A DNA stretch of 64,000 bases from Bordetella genomosp. 12. Its GTDB lineage: Bacteria; Pseudomonadota; Gammaproteobacteria; Burkholderiales; Burkholderiaceae_B. The position numbers were made by a program, and so were the translations under genes. This document shows, piece by piece, positions 8,109 to 18,072 of this stretch; position 1 is the stretch's first letter, and the number at the start of each line of letters is the position of its first letter. Under the pieces are notes generated by a model. It saw only the letters and a list, made by a program, of their open reading frames with translations, had not been told where the DNA came from and did no database searches. The stretch spans positions 496,001-560,000 of the forward strand of contig NZ_NEVU01000001.1 of the NCBI RefSeq assembly GCF_002261355.1, given 5' to 3'.

Positions 8109-9620
8109 TCAGGACGCTGGTCGGGCCCAGTTCTTGGCCAGTTCGACGGCCTGGCGCCAACGCTGCATGCGTGCCTGGCGCACTGGCGCCGGCCAGCGTG
8201 GCTCGAAACTGCGTTCGGCCTGCCATTGCCCGGCGAACTCCTGTGGATCGCTCCAGAAACCGACCGCCAGGCCGGCCAGGCCCGCCGCGCCCCGGGCGGT
8301 GGACTCCGCGACCCGGGGGCGCACGACCGGCACGCCCAGCAGATCGGCCTGCATCTGCATCAGCAGATCGTTGCGCGAGGCGCCGCCGTCGACGCGCAAT
8401 TCCGAGAGCGGGATGCCGCTGTCGGAATTCATGCATTCGAGCAGTTCGGCGCTTTGCAGGGCGATGGATTCGAGGGTGGCGCGCGCAATGTGCGCCCGGG
8501 TCGTGCCGCGAGTCAGGCCGACTAGCGTGCCGCGCGCGTAGGGATCCCAGTGCGGCGCGCCCAGCCCGGCGAACGCCGGCACCATGAAGACATCATCGGT
8601 GTCCGCCACGCTGGCGGCCAGGGGTTCGATATCTTCGGCATGCTGGATGATGCCCAGCCCGTCGCGCAGCCATTGCACGGCCGCGCCCGCCACGAAGACC
8701 CCGCCTTCGAGCATATAGGTGCTGCGCCAGCCCGCGGCCTCGGGCAGACCCCAGCCCACCGTGGCCAGCAGATGGTTATGCGAGGCCACCGGCTGGTCGC
8801 CCACGTTCATAAGCATGAAGCAGCCTGTGCCATAGGTGTTCTTGGCCATGCCGGGCGTAAAGCAGGCCTGGCCGAAGGTCGCGGCTTGCTGGTCGCCGGC
8901 CACCCCGGCGATGGGGATGGGCCCGCCCAGCCACTCGGGGCTGGCTTGGCCGATGACCGCGCTGCTGGGCGCGACCTGGGGCAGCACCGAGCGCGGGATG
9001 TTCAGCAGACTAAGAATCTCGTCGTTCCAGTCCTGAGTGTGCAGGTCGAACAGCATGGTGCGCGAGGCGTTGCTGGGGTCGGAGCTGTGCACCGCGCCGC
9101 CGGTCAATTGCCACACCAGCCAGGTGTCCACGGTGCCGAAGGCCAGTTCGCCGCGTTCGGCGGCCGGGCGCGCGCCCGGCACATGGTCGAGCAGCCAGGC
9201 GAGCTTGGTGCCCGAGAAGTAAGCATCGACGACCAGGCCGGTGCGCTGCTGCAGCCAGTCGGCATGGCCGTCGCGGCGCAGTTGTTCGCACAGGGGGGCG
9301 GTGCGGCGGTCCTGCCAGACGATGGCGCGCGCCAGGGGCCGGCCGGTGGCGCGCTCCCAGAGCAAGGTGGTTTCGCGTTGGTTGGTAATGCCGATAGCGG
9401 CCAGATCGGCCGCGCTCGCGCCGGCGTTGCGCAGGGCCTCGCGCGCGACTTCGAGCTGGCTGCTCCAGATCTCCAGCGCGTCATGCTCCACCCAGCCCGG
9501 GCGGGGATAGTATTGACGGAACTCCCGCTGGCCGACGCCGCGCACGGCGCCCTGGCGGTCAAACACGATGGCCCGGGAGCTGGTCGTGCCCTGATCCAGG
9601 GCGAGCACGTAGTCACTCAT
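8109..9620 (-). CDS. glpK: Glycerol kinase
   Basis: 503-residue FGGY-family kinase that phosphorylates glycerol to glycerol 3-phosphate in the cytoplasm. It begins [21 protein letters not shown], the nucleotide-binding start of GlpK. Further GlpK motifs are [30 protein letters not shown] and the C-terminal [19 protein letters not shown]. Length is normal. Its ATG lies upstream of the stop of the MFS gene, overlapping by eight bases, so the two are cotranslated. No glpD, glpF or glpR is visible nearby, which is unusual. Confidence 0.95.
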   Translation of the reverse strand: MSDYVLALDQGTTSSRAIVFDRQGAVRGVGQREFRQYYPRPGWVEHDALEIWSSQLEVAREALRNAGASAADLAAIGITNQRETTLLWERATGRPLARAIVWQDRRTAPLCEQLRRDGHADWLQQRTGLVVDAYFSGTKLAWLLDHVPGARPAAERGELAFGTVDTWLVWQLTGGAVHSSDPSNASRTMLFDLHTQDWNDEILSLLNIPRSVLPQVAPSSAVIGQASPEWLGGPIPIAGVAGDQQAATFGQACFTPGMAKNTYGTGCFMLMNVGDQPVASHNHLLATVGWGLPEAAGWRSTYMLEGGVFVAGAAVQWLRDGLGIIQHAEDIEPLAASVADTDDVFMVPAFAGLGAPHWDPYARGTLVGLTRGTTRAHIARATLESIALQSAELLECMNSDSGIPLSELRVDGGASRNDLLMQMQADLLGVPVVRPRVAESTARGAAGLAGLAVGFWSDPQEFAGQWQAERSFEPRWPAPVRQARMQRWRQAVELAKNWARPAS

Positions 9621-11067
9621 CGTCAGTTTGCACCTTGTTCCGGTTGAGGAGTGCGCCGGCGTCCGGCGCCAGACGGCGGAAGGACAGGGTGGACAGCGCG
9701 CACAGCAGGCCGATGGTGATGAAGGCCACGATGACATCCGGCACGGCCAGATGGTCGTCGCCGCGCACCGCCATGCTCAGGTTGAGCGTAATGGCCGCCA
9801 CGCCCACGCCCAGGCTGATGCCCAGTTGCTGCGCCATGGCCGAAAAGCTGCTGGCGCGGCTCATTTTCTCGGCAGGAATGTCCGCGTAGGACAGCGTGTT
9901 GACCCCGGTGAATTGCAGCGAGCGGAAGAATCCGCCGATCAGCAGAATGAGGATCATCAACCAGACCGGTGTCTGAGGGGTGAACAGGGCGCAGGCCATG
10001 ATGAACAGCCCGGTCAGCACCGCGTTGATGGTGAGCACACGGCGAAAGCCGAAGTGCTGCACGATGGGCGTGGCGACAAATTTCATCAGCAGCGCGCCGG
10101 CCGCGCTGGCGAAGGTGATCATGCCGGCCTCAAAGGGCGACAGGCCAAAGCCCACCTGCAGCAGCATGGCCAGCAGAAAGGGCACCGCGCCCACCGCGAA
10201 GCGGCACAGATTGCCGCCCAGCGTGGAGATGGCAAAGGTCGGAATGCGCAGCAGCGTCAGGTCCAGGATGGGATAGGCGACGCGTTTGGCATGCCACAGA
10301 TAGAGCAGGCCGCAAGCCAGCCCGCCGATGAGCAGCAGGGCCAGCAGCGCGGGGCTGAGCAGGCCATGGCCCAGCGCCTCGAAGCCGCTGACCAGGCCGG
10401 CCAGACAGACCGAACTCAGGATGAACCCCACCACGTCCAGGCGCGGGGTGTTGTCCATGCGGATTTCCTCGACGAAATGCAGCACCAGGTAGATGCCGAT
10501 CATGCCGATGGGCACGTTGATCAGAAAGATCCAGTGCCAGGACATATAGGTGACCATGAAGCCGCCCAGCGGCGGGCCGATGACCGGACCCAGCAGCGCG
10601 GGGATGGACAGAAAGGACATCGCCTTGAGCAAGTCCTGCTTGGGCACCGTGCGCAGCAGGATGACACGGCCCACCGGCACCATCATGGCGCCGGCCAGGC
10701 CCTGCACGATGCGGGCGATGACCAGTTGCGACAGGTTTTGTGACACCGCACAGGCCACCGAGCTCAAGGCAAACAGGGCGATCGCGCTGACGAAGACCCG
10801 GCGCGCGCCAAAACGGTCGGCGGCCCAACCGCTGATGGGTACGAATACGGCCACCGCGAGCAGATAGGAGGTGATGGCGACGTTCAGTCGCACCGGGGTC
10901 GAACCGAGCGCGGCCGCCATGGCCGGCAGCGCGGTCGCCACCACGGTGGAGTCCAGCATCTGCATGAACAGCGCGCAGCCGACGATAAACGGGATCATGC
11001 GAGCCGCGCGCGCGGCCTTGGGATCGGTCAGGGAAGACGAGGCGGCTGAGGCGGGTTCGGCGGGCAT
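9613..11067 (-). CDS. DHA2-family MFS transporter (14-helix, EmrB/QacA type)
   Basis: 484-residue membrane protein with about 14 hydrophobic segments. It has the DHA2 loop and motif-C signatures: [17 protein letters not shown] in helix one, [24 protein letters not shown] as the loop after helix two, and [19 protein letters not shown] in helix five. Family members export drugs by proton antiport. The overlap with glpK raises the possibility of a link to glycerol or another polyol, but DHA2 proteins are not known glycerol importers. The upstream region shared with the divergent 11178 gene contains a palindrome. Confidence 0.85.
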   Translation of the reverse strand: MPAEPASAASSSLTDPKAARAARMIPFIVGCALFMQMLDSTVVATALPAMAAALGSTPVRLNVAITSYLLAVAVFVPISGWAADRFGARRVFVSAIALFALSSVACAVSQNLSQLVIARIVQGLAGAMMVPVGRVILLRTVPKQDLLKAMSFLSIPALLGPVIGPPLGGFMVTYMSWHWIFLINVPIGMIGIYLVLHFVEEIRMDNTPRLDVVGFILSSVCLAGLVSGFEALGHGLLSPALLALLLIGGLACGLLYLWHAKRVAYPILDLTLLRIPTFAISTLGGNLCRFAVGAVPFLLAMLLQVGFGLSPFEAGMITFASAAGALLMKFVATPIVQHFGFRRVLTINAVLTGLFIMACALFTPQTPVWLMILILLIGGFFRSLQFTGVNTLSYADIPAEKMSRASSFSAMAQQLGISLGVGVAAITLNLSMAVRGDDHLAVPDVIVAFITIGLLCALSTLSFRRLAPDAGALLNRNKVQTDDE

Positions 11068-11133
11068 GGGCGGCTGGTGGAAAAGTGCCGGTCGATTGTA
11101 CCGCCGTCGACGGCGGCGGCCCGGCCTGCCTAC

Positions 11134-11148
11134 AGTACACTATGTACT
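11134..11148. promoter_or_regulatory. Palindrome AGTACA-CTA-TGTACT between divergent genes
   Basis: A perfect 6-3-6 palindrome sits 67 bases upstream of the MFS-glpK operon and about 30 bases upstream of the DUF3460 gene. A G+C palindrome CCGCCGTCGACGGCGG lies next to it (11101-11116). The position fits an operator for one or both directions. No regulator gene is adjacent, so the binding protein is unknown. Confidence 0.45.
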
Positions 11149-11177
11149 ATCCCGTCACCTTATCTGTGTGCTTTGCC

Positions 11178-11366
11178 ATGGCCAAGAATTACGAATCCGA
11201 GATCACCAAGTTCCTGAAGGACTACAAGGCCAGCCACCCCGGCACCGAAGAGGGCCAGCGTGAGGGCCGTGCCCGCCTGTGGGACAAGCCGCAGGACACC
11301 GAGCTGCTCGAAGGCTTCCGCGCCGCGCGCGTGCCGCAAAAGCCTTACGTCTACCAGGCCGACTGA
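11178..11366 (+). CDS. DUF3460 family small protein
   Basis: 62 residues: MAKNYESEITKFLKDYK, then a charged middle and a C-terminal KPYVYQAD. This matches the DUF3460 family, small soluble proteins found next to scpA in many Burkholderiales, with no known role. The open frame extends 31 codons upstream, but the ATG at 11178 gives the family start. The next gene, scpA, starts 22 bases after the stop, so they are probably cotranscribed. Confidence 0.8.
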   Translation: MAKNYESEITKFLKDYKASHPGTEEGQREGRARLWDKPQDTELLEGFRAARVPQKPYVYQAD

Positions 11367-11388
11367 GGCCGGCCGGCAGCGGGCGCGC

Positions 11389-12276
11389 ATGTCGCAAAAA
11401 ACGATGATCCCGGGCGATGATCTGCAGGCGCTGGTACAGCCGCCGGTCGACAGCACGCCCGACACCGTCGACAGCGTGGCCTTCGCCCGCCTCTACGGCG
11501 AGCCGCTGTTTCAGCTGCCCACCGATCTGTACATCCCGCCCGATGCGCTGGAGATTTTTCTCGAGGCTTTCGAAGGGCCGCTGGATCTTCTGCTCTATCT
11601 GATCCGCAAGCAGAACTTCAATGTGCTGGACATCCCCATGGCGGATGTCACGCGGCAGTATCTGTCGTATGTGGATCAGATCCGCACGCACAATCTCGAA
11701 CTCGCCGCCGAGTACCTGCTCATGGCGGCCATGCTCATCGAGATCAAGTCGCGCATGCTGCTGCCGGTCAAAAAGAGCGACACCGGCGAAGAACCCGAGG
11801 ATCCGCGCGCCGAGCTCGTGCGCCGCCTGCTCGAGTACGAACAGATGAAGCTGGCCGCCCAGCGCCTGGATGCCCTGCCGCAACTGGGGCGCGACTTCCA
11901 GCGCGCCCAGGGCGTGGCCGACATCAACGTCGAGCGCGCCCTGCCCGAGGTCAGCCTCGAGGACTTGCGCAGCGCCTGGGCCGACATCATCAAGCGCGCC
12001 CGCTTGAACCAGCATCACCACATCACCCGCGAGCAGCTCTCGGTGCGCGATCACATGACGCACATCCTGCGGCGCCTGAACGACGTGCGCTTCATCGAGT
12101 TCACCGACCTCTTTCTGGAGCGCATCACCGAGGGTGCGCCCGTGGCGGTCGTGGTGGTGCATTTCATCGCCATGCTGGAGCTCGCGCGCGAGTCCCTGCT
12201 GGATATCACTCAGGCCGAACCTTACGCGCCTATCTACGTGCGCCTGGCTTATACCAGCGTGTCTGCCGCAGCCTAG
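11389..12276 (+). CDS. scpA: Segregation and condensation protein A
   Basis: 295-residue kleisin subunit that bridges SMC heads with ScpB in chromosome condensation. The N-terminal ScpA signature is clear: LEIFLEAFEGPLDLLLYLIR, then NFNVLDIPMADVTRQYLSY and LELAAEYLLMAAMLIEIKSR. The C-terminal winged-helix part ends near residue 280. The ATG at 11389 was chosen because upstream codons overlap the DUF3460 gene. About 45 leading residues precede the conserved core, as is common in betaproteobacteria. panC follows 15 bases later. Confidence 0.93.
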   Translation: MSQKTMIPGDDLQALVQPPVDSTPDTVDSVAFARLYGEPLFQLPTDLYIPPDALEIFLEAFEGPLDLLLYLIRKQNFNVLDIPMADVTRQYLSYVDQIRTHNLELAAEYLLMAAMLIEIKSRMLLPVKKSDTGEEPEDPRAELVRRLLEYEQMKLAAQRLDALPQLGRDFQRAQGVADINVERALPEVSLEDLRSAWADIIKRARLNQHHHITREQLSVRDHMTHILRRLNDVRFIEFTDLFLERITEGAPVAVVVVHFIAMLELARESLLDITQAEPYAPIYVRLAYTSVSAAA

Positions 12277-13134
<858 letters not shown>

Positions 13135-13232
13135 CGGCTGTCGCAAAACCGCTCCGGCCTCGGAACAATCAGATGGCCGGGGCCGAACGCGGCTGACAGA
13201 CTGCCTGCAAAGCTCGATTGCAGGTGCTCGTC

Positions 13233-13577
13233 ATGCGCGTTGATTCTTTCTCTGATGTTGCGTCAGTCGCCGCGCTCACGCCGCGTGAGCGCGAGGTGCT
13301 CGCCTATCTGGCCCGAGGCCAGGCCAACAAGGTCATTGCGATCGAGTTGGGGATTTCCATGCGTACGGTCGAGGCGCATCGGGCGCGCATTTTCCGCAAA
13401 TTGGGCGTGCGCAACGTGCTGGAGCTGATATGCCGCCTGTGTCCTTACCGGCCGGCGCTGGCTGAGCCCGCGCCGGCCTGCTTCAGGCTGGGGCTTATTG
13501 GCCGCAGCGCGGAGCCGGCTGCTTGTCCAGTTCGGACACCGGATCAAGATCCGGCTGGCGGGTCAGGGTGTAGTTGA
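13233..13577 (+). CDS. HTH-only LuxR/FixJ-type regulator
   Basis: 114 residues. Residues 9-75 form a LuxR-type DNA-binding domain: ALTPREREVLAYLARGQANK and SMRTVEAHRARIFRKLGVRN, closest to FixJ-like C-terminal domains. No receiver or ligand domain precedes it, so it is a free-standing HTH or the remnant of a response regulator. The last 28 or so codons run antisense through the end of the lipoprotein gene at 13495-14229. A 7-base hairpin, CCTGCAA/TTGCAGG (13204-13224), lies just upstream. An alternative TTG start at 13218 sits in that hairpin. Targets are unknown. Confidence 0.6.
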   Translation: MRVDSFSDVASVAALTPREREVLAYLARGQANKVIAIELGISMRTVEAHRARIFRKLGVRNVLELICRLCPYRPALAEPAPACFRLGLIGRSAEPAACPVRTPDQDPAGGSGCS

Positions 13578-14229
13578 GGTTGGGCATGTGGCCGTTGACC
13601 GCCCGCACGCGCAGCGTGTTGTTGGCCGGCACGGTGAAGTCAGCGCGCACGTTGCCGCTGGCATCCATCAGCAGGATACGCGGGGGGCGCTCATGCAGCG
13701 CATCCCAGCAACCCTGCTCGAACGTCGGCTTGCCGGCGTTGGGGTGGCCGTTGAGATACGAGATGCGGGCCCGCCACTGGCCCGTGGGCGCCAGCGTCAG
13801 CGTCACCAGTTGGGCGCTGCAGTTCATGTCGGCATGCAGGCAGGGCAGGGTGCCCTGGAAAGTCTGGGCCTGGGGCACCAGTTCGCGCGCGGCCGTGGTC
13901 ACATTGGCCGGCGCGACGGCAGCGGCGCTGCTGTCGTAGCTCGGCGCGGCGACGCCCTGCTCGTTGTCGGCCGTGGCCTGCTGCACGGCCTGCTGGCGGC
14001 CGGGTTGGCGCGGCTTGAGCTCGATCTGCAATTGCGACGGCGCGTTCACGACGGTGCGGTAGCCGGCGGCCTGGGCCTGCGCCTGCGCATCCGTCACGGT
14101 GCTGGCCGCCGGCGGGTTGTAATAGCCCTCGCTGCGCTGTTGCGCGCAGCCGGCCATGAGTGCCGCGGCCAGTATGGCGCCAGCCAGAGGAAGAGGGCGG
14201 ATTCGGGAAGCGAGCGTGAGGGCCGACAT
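13495..14229 (-). CDS. NlpE-like lipoprotein
   Basis: 244 residues with a signal peptide ending in lipobox LMAGC (Cys near residue 28), so it is lipidated. A low-complexity Ala/Gln-rich linker (about 40-110) precedes a domain starting FQGTLPCLHADMNCSAQLVT, similar to the GVLPCADC start of NlpE/copper-resistance lipoproteins. This version has the cysteines as C-x6-C. NlpE senses surface or metal stress in enterobacteria; that role is not shown here. Its 3' end overlaps the 3' end of the HTH gene by 83 bases. Divergent from pilD. Confidence 0.65.
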   Translation of the reverse strand: MSALTLASRIRPLPLAGAILAAALMAGCAQQRSEGYYNPPAASTVTDAQAQAQAAGYRTVVNAPSQLQIELKPRQPGRQQAVQQATADNEQGVAAPSYDSSAAAVAPANVTTAARELVPQAQTFQGTLPCLHADMNCSAQLVTLTLAPTGQWRARISYLNGHPNAGKPTFEQGCWDALHERPPRILLMDASGNVRADFTVPANNTLRVRAVNGHMPNLNYTLTRQPDLDPVSELDKQPAPRCGQ

Positions 14230-14423
14230 GGCAGCGTGTCCGGAGTTTGTTGGTCTGTCCTGATTTTACGCAGGATTGCCGCGATTCGATACGTCGGCTC
14301 GCCGGCCGCATTGCTTTGACAACGTTTTGCGTCCACAAAGCCGCCTCCGCGCGCGATCGGGTTCGATACACTCGCGGGTGCACGCTTGCCCTCTCTCGCA
14401 ACCTCCTCGCTCAAAGGCCGCGC

Positions 14424-15170
14424 ATGTCTCTTTCCGCCGTTTATCTGCTGGCCGCCCTGGCGGGTCTGGCGCTGGGCGGCTGCGCGACCGTGTTCAGCCA
14501 CTATCTGCCCACCTATCTGCGGCGTGTCTGGCGCGGGCGCCAGGCCGGCCTGAATCTGCCGCCGCGCGCGCGCCGCCGCCTGTGGCCGGCGGTCGGCTGG
14601 TGGCTGGCGGCGCATGGGGCGCCGCGCCAGGCCGCCGCCTGGCGGACCCCCTGGCCGGAGTTGCTGCTGGCGGCGCTGTTCATGGCCTGCGTCTGGCGCT
14701 TCGGCCCGGGCTGGCTGGCGGCCTGCGCGATGGGCTATTGCCTGGCCCTGGTGCTGATGGCCTGGGTCGACAGCCGCAGCTACATTCTGCCCGACCTGCT
14801 CACATTGCCCCTGCTCTGGGCCGGCCTGCTGGTCAATCTGGACGGCGCGCTCACCCCCTTGCCTCATGCGGTGCTCGGCGCGGTCTTCGGGTATGGTCTG
14901 TTGTGGGTCTTCTATCATGTGTTCAAGTGGTGCACCGGCCGTGAAGGCATGGGCTACGGCGATTTCAAGCTCACTGCCGCGCTGGGCGCCTGGCTGGGGG
15001 CGGGGGCCCTGGCGCCGCTGCTGTTGCTGGCGGCGCTGGCGGGCCTGATCGTCGGCGTGACGGCCCGGCTGCGCGGCGGGCCGGACAGGCCTCAGCCGTT
15101 CGCGCCGTTTCTGGCCCTGGCCGGCATCGTGGGCCTGATGTGGCCGCCACAGTGGGGAGGATTGTTTTGA
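14424..15170 (+). CDS. pilD: Prepilin peptidase, A24 family (short form)
   Basis: 248-residue membrane aspartic protease that processes type IV prepilins and type II pseudopilins. Both catalytic regions are visible: AWVDSRSYILPDLLTLPLLW (Asp in the first) and GMGYGDFKLTAALGAWLG (GxGD). The N-terminal half is reduced: the four-cysteine zinc site and most of the methyltransferase domain of PilD are missing, and the protein is about 40 residues shorter than usual. The ATG at 14424 is the natural start. coaE begins 11 bases downstream, the usual pilD-coaE-zapD order. Confidence 0.85.
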   Translation: MSLSAVYLLAALAGLALGGCATVFSHYLPTYLRRVWRGRQAGLNLPPRARRRLWPAVGWWLAAHGAPRQAAAWRTPWPELLLAALFMACVWRFGPGWLAACAMGYCLALVLMAWVDSRSYILPDLLTLPLLWAGLLVNLDGALTPLPHAVLGAVFGYGLLWVFYHVFKWCTGREGMGYGDFKLTAALGAWLGAGALAPLLLLAALAGLIVGVTARLRGGPDRPQPFAPFLALAGIVGLMWPPQWGGLF

Positions 15171-15181
15171 CGGGAATCGTC

Positions 15182-15787
15182 ATGCTCAAGATCGGTTTGA
15201 CCGGCGGCATCGGCTCGGGCAAGACGCGCGTGGCCGACCTGCTCGGCCAATGGGGCGCGTGTGTGATCGACACCGATGTCATCGCGCATGCCCTGACCCA
15301 GCCCGGCGGGCTGGCCATGCCCGCCATCGTGCAGGCTTTCGGGGCGCACTCGGTACGCCCCGATGGCGCCATGGACCGCGACTGGATGCGGGCGCGGGTC
15401 TTTCGCGAGCCCGACGCGCGGGCCCGGCTCGAAGCCATCCTGCATCCGCTGATCGGCCAGCAGACCCAGGCCGCGGCCGAGGCGGCGCAAGGCAGTTATG
15501 TGGTGTTCGTGGTGCCCTTGCTGGTCGAGTCGGGACGCTGGCGCCAGCGGATTGATCGTATATGTGTGGTCGATTGCGATCCCGACACTCAGATTGCGCG
15601 GGTTCAGCAGCGCAGCGGGCTGACGGAGTCCGACATCAGGCGTATCATGGCAGCACAGGCCGCGCGATCAACCCGGCTGGAAGCCGCCGATGATGTCATC
15701 CTCAATGACGGCTCCACCACGGCAGAGACCTTGCTCGCGCGGACAAGAAGTCTGCACGAACGCTATCTTGGATTGGCGCGCGCGTAG
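15182..15787 (+). CDS. coaE: Dephospho-CoA kinase
   Basis: 201-residue kinase for the last step of coenzyme A synthesis. P-loop GLTGGIGSGKT near the N-terminus, then CVIDTDVIAHALT (substrate Asp) and the lid region with QQRSGLTESDIRRIMAAQ. Length is normal. The ATG at 15182 lies two codons before the family core; a longer reading from 15140 adds codons overlapping pilD. It sits in the usual pilD-coaE-zapD group. Confidence 0.95.
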   Translation: MLKIGLTGGIGSGKTRVADLLGQWGACVIDTDVIAHALTQPGGLAMPAIVQAFGAHSVRPDGAMDRDWMRARVFREPDARARLEAILHPLIGQQTQAAAEAAQGSYVVFVVPLLVESGRWRQRIDRICVVDCDPDTQIARVQQRSGLTESDIRRIMAAQAARSTRLEAADDVILNDGSTTAETLLARTRSLHERYLGLARA

Positions 15788-15868
15788 GACCGGCCCGGGC
15801 AGACCGCAGCCGGCAATCCTTGACCAACCTCGGCCTCGCGGCCGATACAAGACGGGCCTGTAGCCAGC

Positions 15869-16621
15869 GTGATTCTGTACGAATACCCCTTCAATGAACG
15901 CATCCGGGCCTATCTGCGGCTGGAGTACCTCTTCGACCGCCTGACCTTCTTCGCGCGTGAAGGCGATGCGCGCCAGCACCAGGTCGCCGTCACGTCGCTG
16001 TTCGACATTCTGGACGCCTGCGAGCGTACGGACATGAAAGGGGCTGTGCTGCAGGATCTGGAGCGCCAGCGCATGGCGCTCAATGGCCTGCGCGATCATC
16101 CGGGCGTCGACCAGGACGCCCTGGAGTCGATGCTGCGCGAGCTCGAGCGTGTCTTCAGTGCCCTGTCGGTGGTCGGCAAGACCGGCCAGGGCCTGCGCGA
16201 AAACGAGTGGCTCGGCAGCCTGCGCGGCCGCTTGGCCGTGCCCGGCGGCGCCACGCAGGTCGACATGCCCTCCTACTACGCCTGGCAGAACAAAGCCGAG
16301 TCGCTGCGGCTGGCCGATCTGCAAGGCTGGATGCAGCCGTTCCAACCGTTGCAGGAGGGGTTGGGCCTGGCCTTGCGTCTGTTGCGCGAGGCGGGCCGGC
16401 GCAACGACGCCCAGGCCGAGCAGGGCGCCTATCAGCAGATGCTGGGAGGCAAGACCTTCCATCTGTTGCGGGTCTGGGTAGACCCCGAGTCCGGGTGCTT
16501 CCCGGAGATCAGCGCCAACAAATACATGGTGTGGATACGCTTTTCCACCCAGGATGGCGACCTCAAGCCGCAGCAGGTGAGCCGCAACATCGACTTCAAG
16601 ATGTCGTTGTGCTCGTCCTGA
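15869..16621 (+). CDS. zapD: Cell-division protein ZapD
   Basis: 250-residue cytoplasmic protein that cross-links FtsZ filaments. It starts with GTG at 15869 and reads MILYEYPFNERIRAYLRLEYLFDRL, the standard ZapD (YacF) N-terminus. VDMPSYYAWQNK and the C-terminal FPEISANKYMVWIRF are also family landmarks. The small yacG gene that often follows zapD is not present in the 170 bases before mdtA. Confidence 0.93.
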   Translation: MILYEYPFNERIRAYLRLEYLFDRLTFFAREGDARQHQVAVTSLFDILDACERTDMKGAVLQDLERQRMALNGLRDHPGVDQDALESMLRELERVFSALSVVGKTGQGLRENEWLGSLRGRLAVPGGATQVDMPSYYAWQNKAESLRLADLQGWMQPFQPLQEGLGLALRLLREAGRRNDAQAEQGAYQQMLGGKTFHLLRVWVDPESGCFPEISANKYMVWIRFSTQDGDLKPQQVSRNIDFKMSLCSS

Positions 16622-16791
16622 GCGCATGCCAGCCGCCGGCGGCATAAAAAGGGACGTATTATTTTCCCCGGGGTGAAGATGTTGCGCGGGATTTCAGAGC
16701 CGCGTCAGAACCCTGCCTTTTCGCGCGGGTCTGAGGGAGAATAGCCGCTCCCGTCCCTTCTTCTTTATTTCTCGCATCCTGGGCCCGTCCT

Positions 16792-18066
16792 ATGCATGAT
16801 TCTTCCAACACCGCCTCGCGCCGCCGCTGGATCGGCATTGCGCTTGTCGTCATTGCATTGGCCGCGGTGGCCTGGGTGGTGCTCAAACCGGCCAAGCCGG
16901 TCAACCGCATGGGGCGGCCCGGCGCCGGCGGCCCTGGCGGTCCCGGGCCGGGAGGGCCGGGCGGTTCCGCCGCGCTGATGAACATGGCCATTCCTGTCAA
17001 AGTGGCCGAGGCGCGTTCGCAGGATATCGACATCGTATTGCGCGCCCTGGGGACGGTCACGGCCTACAACACCGTCACGGTGCGGCCGCAGGTCAGCGGC
17101 GAGTTGGTCAAGGTCGCTTTCACCGAGGGGCAGATGGTCAAGGCCGGCGAACTGCTGGCTCAGGTTGACCCGCGGCCGTTCGAGGTCGCGCTGGCGCAGG
17201 CACAGGGCCAGCAGCAGCAGAATCTGGCGCAGCTCGAAAATGCCAAGCGCGATCTGCAGCGCTACCAGACGCTGTTCAAGCAGGACTCCATCGCACGCCA
17301 GCAGCTCGACACGCAAGCGGCGCTGGTGCGCCAGTACGAGGGGTCGGTCAAAAGCGATCAGGCCGCCGTCGACAGCGCCAAGCTGAATCTGGCTTATTCC
17401 CGCATCACGGCTCCCATCAGCGGCAGGCTGGGCCTGCGCCAGGTGGATCAGGGCAATCTGGTGTCCAGCAGCGACACCAACGGGCTGGTGGTCATTACCC
17501 AGACCCAGCCGATCTCGGTGGTGTTCACGCTGCCCGAGACGCAACTGCAGCAAGTGCTCGAGCAGGTGCGGGCCGGCAAGACCTTGCCGGTCGAGGCCTA
17601 TGACCGCGCCGATACGCGGCGCATCGCCAGCGGGGTGCTCGAAACCATCGACAACCAGATCGATGTCTCTACCGGTACCGTCAAGCTCAAGGCCCGCTTC
17701 GACAATGCCGACCAAACGCTGTTTCCGAATCAGTTCGTCAACGTGCATCTGCTGGTCGAGACGCGCAAGGACGTGACCGCCATCCCCACGGCCGCCGTGC
17801 AGCAGGGCTCCGTGGGTTCCTTTGTCTTTCAGGTGCAGGCCGACGACACGGTCGTCGTCAAACCGCTGAAGCTGGGCGCCATCAACGCCGGCTGGGTGGC
17901 GGTCAACGAAGGGTTGTCACCCGGCGACCGGGTGGTCACCGAAGGTACCGACCGTCTGCGTGCCGGCGCCAAGGTGCAGGTTGGCACGCCCGCGGCCAAC
18001 GGCGCGCCGACGCCTGCCGGCCAACCCCAGGCCGCGCAGTCCGGCCGCCATCACGCCGCCAGGTAA
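16792..18066 (+). CDS. mdtA: RND efflux periplasmic adaptor subunit, MdtA type
   Basis: 424 residues. One N-terminal membrane anchor (IGIALVVIALAAVAWVVL, about 14-31), a Gly/Pro-rich linker (about 40-60), then the HlyD-type lipoyl and barrel-sandwich parts: TVRPQVSGELVKVAFTEGQ and LNLAYSRITAPISGRLGLRQ. The C-terminal beta-barrel and tail follow. It connects the inner-membrane pumps encoded next with the outer-membrane channel at 24275. The four genes are tightly spaced (6-base gap or 4-base overlaps), so they form one operon. No regulator (such as BaeR) is adjacent. Confidence 0.93.
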   Translation: MHDSSNTASRRRWIGIALVVIALAAVAWVVLKPAKPVNRMGRPGAGGPGGPGPGGPGGSAALMNMAIPVKVAEARSQDIDIVLRALGTVTAYNTVTVRPQVSGELVKVAFTEGQMVKAGELLAQVDPRPFEVALAQAQGQQQQNLAQLENAKRDLQRYQTLFKQDSIARQQLDTQAALVRQYEGSVKSDQAAVDSAKLNLAYSRITAPISGRLGLRQVDQGNLVSSSDTNGLVVITQTQPISVVFTLPETQLQQVLEQVRAGKTLPVEAYDRADTRRIASGVLETIDNQIDVSTGTVKLKARFDNADQTLFPNQFVNVHLLVETRKDVTAIPTAAVQQGSVGSFVFQVQADDTVVVKPLKLGAINAGWVAVNEGLSPGDRVVTEGTDRLRAGAKVQVGTPAANGAPTPAGQPQAAQSGRHHAAR

Positions 18067-18072
18067 CTCCCC

